Shown one piece after another: positions 1 through 9,806 of a DNA stretch of 15,574 nucleotides. Source of the DNA: Conidiobolus incongruus B7586. Taxonomy: Eukaryota > Entomophthoromycota > Entomophthoromycetes > Entomophthorales > Conidiobolaceae. The translations under genes and the position numbers were made by a program. The notes below the pieces were generated by a model. That model was not told the origin of the DNA. It saw nothing but the letters and a program-made list of their open reading frames with translations, and made no database searches. The first letter of the stretch is position 1; each line of letters starts with the position of its first letter. The stretch is taken from the NCBI GenBank assembly GCA_000697335.1, contig JNEM01012093.1, positions 1-15,574 on the forward strand. The letters are read 5' to 3'.

Positions 1-2272
1 TATATAAAATAATTTTTTTAATTTTATAATTTTAATTTAATTTTTTTAGGATTAATTAAAAAAAATAATTAAAATTTTCCATATAATAAAAAATTAAAAG
101 TTAATCTTACTTAATATAAAAATTTAATTGACTTTATATCTTATAAATTAATTAAAAAAAAGGTATATTAAGTTTTAACTTTTTATTTTAATTAAAACCT
201 GTAATTTTATCACTTATTTTAATTAAATTTTAAGTTTTAATATATTAACTAATATTTAATTAAATTTAACTTATTATACTCTATTATAGATCAAAAGATA
301 TATATTAATTATATAATTTAACCTAAGTTGATTAAAGTTAAAATTAATTAAATTATTAATATAAATATAAAGACTTTAATTTTTGACTTACTTTTGCAAA
401 CTTATATATATATATCATAATATATAGTTTCTTGATCATTAGTATGAAATATTTCTATATTTATTTAAATATATTTGCTTTAAATATATTATTATATATT
501 CCAATAAGTGTTAATTTATCATATTTACATAATATTAATTTAATCATATCAAATATATTATATCAGTTAAATTATTAATAAATAATAAAATATGAAATAT
601 TTAATATTTCATTTAATTATAATAAATATAAATTAAACTAATTATATAGCTTATAGTTATCTTCAGTTATTATTTATATTATTAAAATATTAGAAATTTG
701 AATATATTTTCAATATAGATTTAAAATTTATAAAATATATATTAATTTTTTGAGATATAATGAGATAAAATATATAAGGACATTATATATATTAAATAAA
801 AAACTATTTTTATAATTTAAGATAAAGAGCTATTATAGAATTTCACTTTAATATTAATTAAACTAAAGATAGTTTATATATTCTTAATTTTTTTCTTTGA
901 TTATTTTAAAATTTAATTTTTTTGATAATTTTAAATAAAAGATATGAAATTTTAGCTGTTTGAATGAGGTTCTCAACCTATAATAATGTTTATATATCTA
1001 CTCTATTATATAACATTAAATCTTAAAATCGAAAATTATATCTAAGTTTATGAGTATATTGATACTGTTGGGAATATGCTTGATTAACAATAATAAGCCT
1101 AATAGAGCAATATTTTGGCTTTGTATTTGTAATTTTAGATTAATTCAAAATAAATGTTACTTAAGAACAATATATCAAAGTATTAGGATATAATGTCAAA
1201 TTTGATTGGTCTAATTTTAAATTGTATAATATAATGATTTGTATTATGTAGTAATAATTCGAAAAACGATTGTAAAGACAAAGTATCCTGGCTTCTATCA
1301 GAGAATAACTATGATAAATAATTTTTAGTGTAATAATAATTTTTGACTATGAATTATTATTAATAAACATTTATTTCTAAACAAAAAAAAAATTGAAAAT
1401 TAGTTGCAAACAACACGAAACATATTCTTTCTAACAAAGTTCAACAACTACAAAAATGAAATATTTGGAAATTTAATCAATATTATCAATATGAATGTAA
1501 CTTATGGAATTACAAATTATAAATGAAAATCAATTAATAATTTCAAATATCTCAATATGTTTGAAAAAGATTTAAATATGGCGACAATCAATTTATTATT
1601 TATATAAAGTTTTATATTACGGTGACTGCTTAATCATTTGAGGGTTATTTTGGACATTTTTTGTCTATTTAAAATTTTTCAATTATAATATATGATATCA
1701 AATGAACCGAAATTCACAATATGTAATTAACTCATTAATAAAATAATTATCACCCAAAACTATAATATATATAAATATTGAAATATTTAACCAATATTAT
1801 GAAATATGACGATAAGTCTGTATATCAAAAATCATGATAAAATATATCCTATTCAATTATACATTATAAAATATTGAGAAACATTATCTATTGTTGTGAT
1901 TAAATTGTAGAATATATAAATGTTTTCATAATAAAGATATTTTTGGATATTTTAGCACGTGTTAGCCATTATACTTGGATTATGAAATTAATTTTAACAT
2001 TTTGATAAGCCTATTAATTGGACATTCTCTAAACTTTAAATTATTTTGAACCTGTTATAAATTATTTAACCAGATAGCACTTGGTTATTCCCAGGCCGAT
2101 GGATAGGGATTTCAAAAATAAGTAACATCTTAATAAAAAAAATCTAACGTTTGGAATTAATAAATAATGGATAGATATATCTTAAATGAGTTACCGAAAT
2201 TAAGATAATAATTATGATTGATAATTCTAAAATTTTATAATATTAATTAAATAGCAAAATTAAATAAACAAA
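1..2272. other. A/T-rich intergenic spacer without a supported gene
   Basis: Almost pure A/T sequence, most extreme in the first 900 bases, with short poly-A/T runs and a 13-nt TA run at 403-415. No long open frame, tRNA box or recognisable RNA gene was found. A small island of more balanced composition at about 2066-2128 could encode a 20-residue peptide on the minus strand, which is too short to call a gene. A lone CACGTG hexamer (bHLH-type E-box) lies at 1956-1961 with no gene positioned to use it. Confidence 0.6.
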
Positions 2273-3013
2273 TTAAACCAAGTTCAACTTAGCCCAGCAG
2301 GAGTTAACACCCTTGTAAACACCATCTTCGGGGAAGACGTCTCTGATATTGAAACCTAAGGTAATATGGGGCCAGAAAGCCTTGGGATCGAAGAAACTGG
2401 GTTCACCACCTTGAGCGACATAGAGATCGAAGATGTCTTCACGGATAGTAAGTAACTTGGGGGCGCTGGCAACGACATTATAGACTTCGTTGACACCTTC
2501 CTTGAGGGTGATCTTATCTCTTCCAATGCATTTGGGCTTGTATTCAGCTTCTTGGATCTTGTGTTTGATGGCAATATCGTTGATTTGCTTCATGGTAACT
2601 CCGGCTTTGGATAAGATTGTATCATATTCGGGGGGAGTAATAACGGTGATGTGAGCTTCACCACGGCTTTTCAAGGGGACGGTGACAGTTTTGTTGAGGG
2701 TATCAAATAAGGGTTTGAATAAAGAAAAGTCCAAAGTTTGTTGGAGGTAGTTAGTAAAAGGCTTGTCACCAACCTTGGGTTCAAAAGGAATCTTGGAGGT
2801 GTCAACAGCCTCCTTACTCAAGTTGAAAACGATGTCAGTTTGGTAGTGAATGCGTTCATAGCTAGAGAGGCACTTCTTAGAGAGAGCAGCGCCAGCGAAG
2901 ACGAGAGAAACTAGAGCGAAATACTTCAAGGTGTTTTTGAAGTGATATTTAACAAAGAAGACATCTTGGCTATCAGCATGTACTACGTTTTTATATTCAT
3001 AATGGAAAGACAT
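2273..3013 (-). CDS. Membrane-anchored fungal 2H phosphoesterase-like protein (Swiss Army Knife 2H type)
   Basis: A single-exon gene for 246 residues starting at an ATG. Two His-x-Thr motifs, H121-I-T123 in EAHITVITPPEY and H216-I-T218 in FWPHITLGF, lie 95 residues apart. This is the catalytic signature of the 2H phosphoesterase superfamily, whose members act on cyclic phosphates or 2',5' linkages in RNA and nucleotides. The wording around both motifs, with C162-I-G-R in between and a terminal GVYKGVNSC, matches the fungal family called the Swiss Army Knife 2H phosphoesterase domain. The substrate is not known to me. Residues about 31-45 are hydrophobic and followed by Lys-Lys, so the protein is probably an N-terminally anchored membrane protein rather than the usual soluble form. 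Both catalytic motifs are intact. Codon use is much less A/T-rich than the flanks, which supports a real, expressed gene. The family is assigned from recalled motif context. Confidence 0.85.
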   Translation of the reverse strand: MSFHYEYKNVVHADSQDVFFVKYHFKNTLKYFALVSLVFAGAALSKKCLSSYERIHYQTDIVFNLSKEAVDTSKIPFEPKVGDKPFTNYLQQTLDFSLFKPLFDTLNKTVTVPLKSRGEAHITVITPPEYDTILSKAGVTMKQINDIAIKHKIQEAEYKPKCIGRDKITLKEGVNEVYNVVASAPKLLTIREDIFDLYVAQGGEPSFFDPKAFWPHITLGFNIRDVFPEDGVYKGVNSCWAKLNLV

Positions 3014-3086
3014 TTAATTAATAGGTTGAGTTGGATAAATTATTTAATGTGAGCCAATTGTATGCTTTAACTTGTATTTATGAAAA

Positions 3087-3106
3087 AATTGAACTCAAGT
3101 TCAATT
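3087..3106. promoter_or_regulatory. Near-perfect palindrome upstream of the 2H phosphoesterase gene
   Basis: Arms AATTGAACT and AGTTCAATT are exact reverse complements separated by two bases. The element lies about 74 bp upstream of the ATG at 3013, where a dimeric transcription factor or the core promoter could sit. A CCAAT pentamer lies nearby at about 3053. The symmetry is seen; any binding function is inference, and A/T-rich DNA produces weak palindromes often. Confidence 0.25.
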
Positions 3107-4559
3107 ATCCACGAATTTACTTTTCCCATCATTTAATAATTTGAGAATTGTTTTTCATTTGTGGTATTTGAATGAGCTAAAATCATAATTGTTTATTTGT
3201 TGATTTAGGACAATTTCAGAGTAAATGTTTATATATTTCAAGTGATCCATTTAATGAAATGAATGACTCGGGTCTTTGCAGTCATTTTACAACCAAATCA
3301 ACTCTATGAAAATAGATAACCCATGTGTTAAACTAATTCATCTTTAAAAATCAGACGTCAGAAATGAATTTATCTATATTAATTCAAAATTTTATCAAGG
3401 CTCTATATAATACAACAAATATTTTATTCTATTCGAATTTTTTAAAGCATTAGTTAAATAGACATATCTAATCAATATATTCATTAAAACTTATTGAGCA
3501 TATTAAAACATTTAATATATTAATAAAGCTAAAGAATAATTAATCGTATGGTCAAAAAATAATTATGAAGAATCAAATAATCATGAATTAGTTATCGAAT
3601 ACAGTATGACAATAATCCTTATTCGCCTTATCTACTTTATTCAACAAAGAAGTTATTTTTAATTATAAAAAATTACAAATGAATATTTATAAAGAAATAA
3701 AAGATATAATAATGCTATAAAACTAGCTAAAATATGTTTTTCAAAGATAAGAGTAATACGAACCTTTCAATCGTTAATCAATTGTATATAAATCTATAAA
3801 ATTTGGTCTATCACAAACTTTGTATCATTAATTTATAATGAGTCAATTGATAATAGTGGTTGGCATAAGGTATAGGAAAATTATAGAATAAAATTAATAC
3901 CGAATGTCAAGTTTAATGAAATACAACCTTGCAAAAGTTTTTATTAGCAATATATTACACAAGTCAGAATTATAGGTGTAGATTATTTTATCATAAATTC
4001 ATTATTAATATTTGAGTATATAAATTGGAATTCTAGATTTATCAAATTTATTATTTTCTTTAAATTGAGTATTAGTTAAGTAGTTTTAAATAATTTAAGT
4101 AACAAAGAAAGAGATATAAAGTTATGAAGGATTCTCATCGATAGAGCGGTATTAACAAGTTAAGTATTTTAATAAAATCTCATGTATTGGTTATTATTGA
4201 AGCATTTCATGATATATTGATAAGTCAATAAATATTGTTTTACTATTAATAAAATCCCTCATGATATTAAAACGATTATTAAATTTCAATATAGACTTTA
4301 GCTATTGTTTTATAAAATATGATTGGACATATTGATTTGAACAATGATATTTTCATTTAGTGAAATTATAGAACATATTTTAACTTAAAATAAATTTTAT
4401 TTTGGTTTTATTATTAAATCATAACTCTATTGTTAAGTATTTAATAAACTATATCAACCTAAACTTTCAAATAAAAATTAATATATGCATTTATAGGTAT
4501 GAATTTAAATTAATTAATACTTGATTATTTAATTTTAAATTTGATTTAATAAATAAATT

Positions 4560-4563
4560 AAAA
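4560..4563 (-). terminator. RNA polymerase III T-run terminator of tRNA-Gln
   Basis: On the minus strand the tRNA discriminator T is followed directly by TTTT and then A. This oligo-T run is the standard pol III termination signal and leaves almost no 3' trailer to remove. Confidence 0.75.
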
Positions 4564-4635
4564 AGGTCTCACTGAGAATCGAACTCAGATTACAGGAATC
4601 AGAATCCTGGGTGCTGACCATTACACCATGAGACC
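4564..4635 (-). tRNA. tRNA-Gln (anticodon CUG)
   Basis: A complete 72-nt cloverleaf without intron. The acceptor stem is GGTCTCA/TGAGACC (4629-4635 with 4565-4571), with an unpaired T discriminator at 4564. The D arm lies in GGTGTAATGGTCAGCAC. The anticodon stem is CAGGA/TCCTG around the seven-base loop TTCTGAT, giving anticodon CTG, which reads CAG. The T arm is CTGAG-TTCGAAT-CTCAG. Internal pol III promoter boxes are intact: the A box around TGGTGTAATGG and the B box GTTCGAATC. The sequence closely resembles eukaryotic cytosolic tRNA-Gln (GGTCC-ATGGTGTAATGG type). CCA is not encoded, as expected for a eukaryotic nuclear gene. Confidence 0.96.
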
Positions 4636-6154
4636 TCTAACTAAAATTCTCGATTCTTATCAAAATTCTGAATTTTCCGAAAAAAGTGATAATTTTTGAA
4701 TATTTAATTTGGTAATACTATTAGGTAAATAATAAAGAAGTTTAGCTTATATTACAGGAATATTAATTTTGAAAAAAATAAATTTTATAAATATATTTTA
4801 CATATATATTATATATTTTTCTTTTTTCATTCAATACTTTGAAATTTTAGAGAAAACAAAATTCATAGTTTACAAATATTTCATTTACAATTCGAAAATT
4901 TTAAGTCAAAATATATTAAATAAATTGATAAAAATATTTTAACTTGGGCACAAGTTAATTATTATAATATTCAAGATTAAGAATGTATAAAATAACATTA
5001 ATATTCAATCAAATTGCCAATTATCAAAAAATTTAGATTTTTAAATTATAATTATTGGAAATTTAATCACTTAATAATATGCACAAATAATATTTATTTT
5101 TTATATATCTATGGTTATTATCTATCAGAATAAAATTATTTTATTTGGTATAATTTAACCATTTTAATTTTTAACATTTTAAAATAAACCTTGAAAAAAT
5201 TGTAAATTCTTATCCAATTTATATTATCTCCAAATTGTCAAAATATATTAAAGTTTTTAAATAAATAACTAATAATATAAATATATGGTACTATAAATAA
5301 ATATTTTAACATTGTAGAAAATATATATTCTGACGTGATTATTCAAAGATTATAATTTAAGAATTTTGTATTAACTGTAATTTAGAAAAAATAATTTATT
5401 ATAGCTAATATCTTGGTACTGTATAGTATTATTGCTAAGGAATCACGCATTTTTCCAACAAAATCAATGATTAAATATTTTGCTAAAATATTTATTGAAT
5501 GAAAAATATTGGATAATTTTATTCAATAAGATCGATTTCGAATTATAGTTAACCAGATCTTTGACTATATGCTAACTAGTTAGTCTGTATTTTATATTGA
5601 GAACAATTCTATTCAATGTATAATTATTAAAAATTCGATAATTTTTTAATTCAAGCTCAAATCATAATTCTTAGATATTTTCATAATATGCCAACATATT
5701 GATGCTGTTATCATAATTATAGTTAGAAGTATTTTATTGTAATCGAAAACATAATACTGCATAAAAAATATGCATAATCTACAAATTTAAAAAAATATAA
5801 GTATTAATTTTTATCATCAAAATAAAATAAGTGAGAAAATATGAAATTATGAAAAATACTAGTATCTAATATACTTATTGGAAATAAGATATTGATTAGA
5901 AAATGGAAGATAGAGCTCATTATAATATATACGTACATTCCATTAAATAAGAGATGATTATTTGCTAAAATATCGAAATATTAATATAATGAAAAATACT
6001 GAAGATGGGAGAGAGTATAGCGTATGATAAATTGCTTGATTGAAATCCCATAATTTACTTTATTGTAATTTCAGTATATTAGTTTTTTGGTGAATTTATA
6101 GTAAAATCATTATTAAAATAATAATAAATATAAATAAAAAATAAAAAAATAAAA
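4636..6154. other. A/T-rich spacer between tRNA-Gln and bL9m
   Basis: No gene was recognised. A 12-bp perfect palindrome, CTAACTAGTTAG, lies at 5572-5583. The last 100 bases or so before the bL9m ATG are A-rich (repeated ATAAA-type words), typical of a 5' UTR and core promoter in such genomes. Nothing else stands out. Confidence 0.5.
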
Positions 6155-7072
6155 ATGATTCAGTTGTTATCTCAACAATTAAAAAGATTAGTTATTAATG
6201 ATACAAAATTAATTTCTCAAACCCCCGTTGCCAATTCTTTAGCTTCCATTCGTTATAAATCTACTGTATATTATTAATTTTTTAAAATCTAAAATATGTA
6301 CTAAGTTAGTATATTAGAAAGATAAGCCTAAGAAGAAATGGTTCCCTACTAAAAAACCCGATATTCCTATTCAATTACTTGAAGATGTCCCCTTTTTAGG
6401 AAAGAAAGGTATATTTTAATATTGTCTAAAATTTAAAAAAAATTACTAATCATCTATTAATAATATTCAGGCGACTTCGTAAAAGTTAAACGTAATTTAT
6501 ATTTAATAACTCAATGATTAATTTGAAACTGATAATTAATTAAAATATAGCTGGTTATATGAGAAATGATTTATATCCTAAAAAGTTAGCTATTTATGTC
6601 CCCAGGAATCATAAACAAATTTGTAAGAGAGAATTGGCTAGCCAACCTCAAACTTCTCAAGTCGCTCAAGTAATTCACTTTTTTGATACTTATTTCCATT
6701 TATATTTATTAACCTACTATTATATAGACTAAAGTTATGGGCCATACCTACTCCTCCTATTTGAAATTAGCTAGATTGGAACGTGAATTAAACAGAATCA
6801 ATTCCTTGACTTTTGTCCGTGCCACAATTAAGGTTGGCGAGCCCGAACTTTACGGTTCCGTAAGTGTCGAGGATATCTTGAACGAACTCCGCCAAGTTCA
6901 CAAACTCAACGTTGATAAAGATATTGTTTCTTGGGAAAAAGTTAAGAAAGTCGGTACTTACTCCTTTAAAGTCAACCTTGGTAACCTTGGTATTAACTCC
7001 CTCAAAATCAATGTCCTCCCAGAAGTTCTTCCCCCCACTGACGAAACTGCTCCAGCTGAAGTTAATCTTTAA
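6155..7072 (+). CDS. MRPL9: Mitochondrial large-subunit ribosomal protein bL9m (nuclear gene, five exons)
   Basis: Exons are 6155-6265, 6318-6408, 6471-6491, 6551-6669 and 6728-7072, giving 228 residues. All four introns (52, 62, 59 and 58 nt) start GTATAT or GTAATT and end TAG or CAG. Introns 1 and 2 contain TACTAAG and TACTAAT branch-like words. Their phases are 0, 1, 1 and 0. The spliced protein reads through the bL9 signature: LGKK at 64-67, GDFVKVK at 68-74, P75, then GYMRNDLYPKKLA at 76-88, matching the family pattern V-K-P-G-Y-x-R-N-x-L-x-P-K-x-L-A. ELYGSVSVEDIL at 154-165 marks the C-terminal domain. Residues 1-37 are rich in Leu, Lys, Arg, Ser and Thr with no acidic stretch and end RYKST, a typical mitochondrial targeting presequence. 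The product is imported and joins the mitoribosome large subunit (the yeast equivalent is called Mrpl50). Exon 5 uses more C-ending codons than exon 1. Confidence 0.93.
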
Positions 7073-7770
7073 TTTAAATTATATTTTAATATATAGAAAA
7101 ATTCAAAATATTTCACTATTTTCATTTTATCTTTTTTATTTCTTAATAGAATTCCTCATGATTTAATTCTTGAGACCTTAATATATCATCCTAGTTCACA
7201 TTATTATATTTAAGTATCATAAAATAAATATAGTGGATATACATCATTCAGTCAATGTGGTATACTATTATATTTATATATCGATATAATACGATCTCTA
7301 TTGTAAGGTGATAATTTCAAAACATTATTTTATTCTATTATTTAAATATAATATTATTTCTCAAATATTAAATCTGTTTAAAAATTAAAAATATTTTGAA
7401 TATCGCAAGAATGAAAAATAATAAATAATAATTAAGATCAAAATTTAAAAAGATGCAAGTAATACAAAACAACTTTTTAGGACTTAAGAAATAAAGATTC
7501 ATAATCATGCGAGTTATTGAATATCAGAAAAAAAGTTAATAATGATAAAAATAATAAGAAATAATTGAAATTAGTTGAAATGAATATGAAATTAATGATA
7601 AAGCTTCTTGATATAAATTGTATTAGCATTTTTTCATTATCTAATTATTTCAAGATTAACACCTACGATACTGATGCTTATAATTTGGGTTCAATTATCA
7701 GTGAGACCTTTTTTACTATTTAATATCCTTATATTGATTTTGAATAATAATTTAAAATAATTCATGAAAA

Positions 7771-7787
7771 ATATATATATATATATA
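7771..7787. repeat. (AT)n microsatellite, 17 nt
   Basis: An uninterrupted alternating AT run. A second run of the same length lies at 7911-7927. Shorter ones occur at 403-415 and 15414-15428. Confidence 0.9.
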
Positions 7788-7910
7788 ATGTTATTTTTAC
7801 CTGATTATGATATTTAATAAATCGTTTTTAATTCATGTATTTATATTCCCAATACATTTAGAATAAAATTTTTCACTTAACAATGAATATAGAGTTTTTT
7901 TTATAAATTT

Positions 7911-7927
7911 ATATATATATATATATA
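7911..7927. repeat. (AT)n microsatellite, 17 nt
   Basis: An uninterrupted alternating AT run about 100 bp beyond the 3' end of the secreted precursor gene, in its likely 3' flank. Confidence 0.9.
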
Positions 7928-8022
7928 CTCTTTTGTTAAAAATATATTTGTTAATCCGAATTAAAGAAACTTATAATTGGTTAATATACTCTATCTATTT
8001 TATATAGTATCAAAGTTACTAT

Positions 8023-8811
8023 TTAGATAATATTAATATTGGTAGTAGTAGTTCCAATTTCTTTAATAACGATATCTTTCCTTGCTCTGTCAAAAGCTCC
8101 ACGCTCCCGATCTTCACGAAGGATTTGGTCCCTTAAAAGTCTTTCTTCAGCGAGATGGTGATGCTCCAAAGCTTCTTCAATGGCAAAATCAGCTGCAAGG
8201 ACTCCACGAGGATCAATGGATTCACCAGTTAAAAGCGGATGTTCTTCCAATAATTCAACTCTTTCTTTTGGTTCTTCTACTTTTTCTCTCTCAGTTTCAT
8301 GAATTGTAATTCTTTCTTCTGCACGTTCTTCTTGACGGCGTTGAAGCCCATTATTTCCTACACCTCCAGCTGTATTCACAGCCTCTCCATTGCGTCCTAA
8401 AACTCCATTAATAAAAGGTCTGTTAACATCCTTTAGAATCTGAGTGAGTGATGGATTATTTTGAGAAATTCCACTTTGACGACGTTGCAAACCACCATTA
8501 GCAACACCGCCTGCAGTATTCATAGCTTCACCATTTCTACCAAGTCTACCATTGATCTGAGGTGTATTGAGGATCTTTTGTTGCTGGTTAATGACTGGGT
8601 TATTTTGGGAGATACCACTCTGACGACGGACAAAAGTGGGTCCATTCCACCAGGTACTAGGAGTTCTGAAACTGCCAAAGCTATCAAAGTTATTAAAGCT
8701 ACCGAAATCTGTGTTAGTTTGGACACGGTTATTACCAACATCCATTATGGGAGGTGCGGCAATAATACTAGCGATCAAAGTAGCAAGGATGGCAAAATTT
8801 GAGGCAGTCAT
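8023..8811 (-). CDS. Secreted precursor with two 48-residue repeats bounded by Arg-Arg (Kex2-type) sites
   Basis: A single-exon gene for 262 residues starting at an ATG. Residues 1-19 (MTASNFAILATLIASIIAA) form a signal peptide, with likely cleavage near A19. Residues 22-61 are Asn/Phe/Ser-rich. Two tandem repeats follow, 64-111 and 112-159, each exactly 48 residues and 35/48 identical. Each starts QSGISQNNP and ends LQRR. Arg-Arg pairs at 62-63, 110-111 and 158-159 fall exactly at the repeat edges, as in fungal Kex2-processed repeat precursors, so two peptides beginning with Gln (able to form pyroglutamate) could be released. Residues 160-250 are highly charged (Glu/Arg/Lys) and probably helical, and the tail is TTTTNINII. 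No Cys is present. I do not recognise a named family. The processing model is inference from the architecture; the alternative is a secreted structural or disordered protein whose RR pairs are incidental. A decayed paralogue lies about 1 kb upstream on the same strand. Confidence 0.8.
   Translation of the reverse strand: MTASNFAILATLIASIIAAPPIMDVGNNRVQTNTDFGSFNNFDSFGSFRTPSTWWNGPTFVRRQSGISQNNPVINQQQKILNTPQINGRLGRNGEAMNTAGGVANGGLQRRQSGISQNNPSLTQILKDVNRPFINGVLGRNGEAVNTAGGVGNNGLQRRQEERAEERITIHETEREKVEEPKERVELLEEHPLLTGESIDPRGVLAADFAIEEALEHHHLAEERLLRDQILREDRERGAFDRARKDIVIKEIGTTTTNINII
8335..8622 (-). repeat. Two in-frame 144-bp tandem repeats inside the precursor gene
   Basis: Unit 1 is 8479-8622 and unit 2 is 8335-8478. 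The units share QSGISQNNP, the motif INGxLGRNGEAxNTAGGV and the terminal GLQRR. They differ mainly in the ten or so residues after QNNP. The conserved and variable zones suggest an ancient internal duplication with constraint on the ends and the LGRNGEA core. Confidence 0.9.
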
Positions 8812-9806
8812 TTCAAATTGGATCTAATGAATGAGAATATAATATTCTATATGATAAATTAAATTAATGTACACTATTTATTTTTATATTACCAAATTCT
8901 AAACTCTGGAATAAATTTTGAAATGTATGAAACTCAGATTTACATTTTTTGAAATTTTCAATTCAATTCAATTGGAAATTGATCATCTTTAATACTGTGA
9001 TAAATTTATTTCATTGTGAGATGTTTAATTAAAAACCCTTGATACTGCTATTCATTCATGTTATAATATAAAATAGTAACATGTTTGGATTATATATAAT
9101 TATATTTTATAAATAAAATTTCAATATGAATTTTGTCCAATAAAAGTATTATACATTGACTTTGAACTATTTTTTAACAAAACATTATGATATCTAAAAC
9201 TGATAATATGTATTAATATAAAAATTTAAATTATCATTAGTTATCAGTAATATTATTTATTTTAATTAATATTTTATAGGAACTAATCCAACTGAAAGAA
9301 TAATTTTGAATCTTTAGAGTTCTTAGATTTCAATCAATTTTATTTAATAACAAATGTTAATGGATTATACATCTCCAATAAATACAATTTGATTTATCAT
9401 ACTTAATTATAATAGTATAATTCCATAGTTAATATTAAAACATTAATATATATTCAGTGTTAGCCATATTTAAATAGTGATAAAAGCGTCCAATATGATT
9501 AAAATATGATCTTATCGTCATTGAAATTATTTTATATTATCAAAATACATGGAATACGAATGCCAATTTTAGATCATTATAATTGTTTTAGAAATTATGA
9601 TTTGGTTGAATTTACAATTATGCCAAATAGAATAATAGAAAATTAATTTATAATTTATACAATCAAGTGATAAAATAACTTATATTGATCGATAATAAAT
9701 TATTTAAAATTTAATAATATGATTTTCATGATATAGTCATCAATTAGCAATTAAATAGAAATCAATAGAGACTAGGTGTGCTTATTAACCATAAACGAAT
9801 ATTAAT
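8812..9806. other. Upstream spacer of the secreted precursor gene
   Basis: This holds the promoter of the minus-strand precursor gene (8812 onward) and the region beyond the 3' end of its decayed paralogue. The first bases, with a GATCTAATGAATGAGAAT-like stretch, show weak resemblance to the sequence just upstream of the paralogue's start. No other gene, RNA or strong motif was seen. Confidence 0.5.

Larger units (their letters stand above)
3014..4563. other. Intergenic spacer between the 2H gene and tRNA-Gln
   Basis: The first few hundred bases must hold the promoter and 5' UTR of the minus-strand 2H gene. They contain the palindrome listed separately and a TGACTC (AP-1/Gcn4-like half) at 3264-3269. 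A plus-strand frame stays open for about 42 codons ending near 3309, but it has no recognisable product and is within chance. From about 3350 to 4559 the sequence is A/T-rich without a supported feature. Confidence 0.5.
7073..8022. other. Convergent spacer with two TA tracts
   Basis: This lies between the 3' ends of bL9m (+) and the repeat precursor (-), so it holds two terminator/poly(A) regions. An open continuation past the bL9m stop in another frame is only a shadow. Two TA runs of 17 nt each occur at 7771-7787 and 7911-7927. No gene was recognised. Confidence 0.55.

Noticed and set aside
2066-2128. 20-codon minus-strand frame in a locally GC-richer patch
   Set aside because: Too short, with no recognisable product and no start context or neighbours supporting a gene.
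2356-2574. 72-codon minus-strand frame inside the 2H gene
   Set aside because: An alternative frame of a well-supported gene with intact catalytic motifs.
6912-7166. 84-codon plus-strand frame overlapping the end of bL9m
   Set aside because: Out of frame with the conserved bL9 C-terminal domain, and it runs into A/T spacer.
8082-8309. 75-codon plus-strand open frame
   Set aside because: Antisense shadow of the charged C-terminal part of the precursor gene.
8461-8802. 113-codon plus-strand open frame
   Set aside because: It lies antisense to the secreted precursor; its length follows from that gene's repeats and codon bias, and the translation shows no recognisable family.
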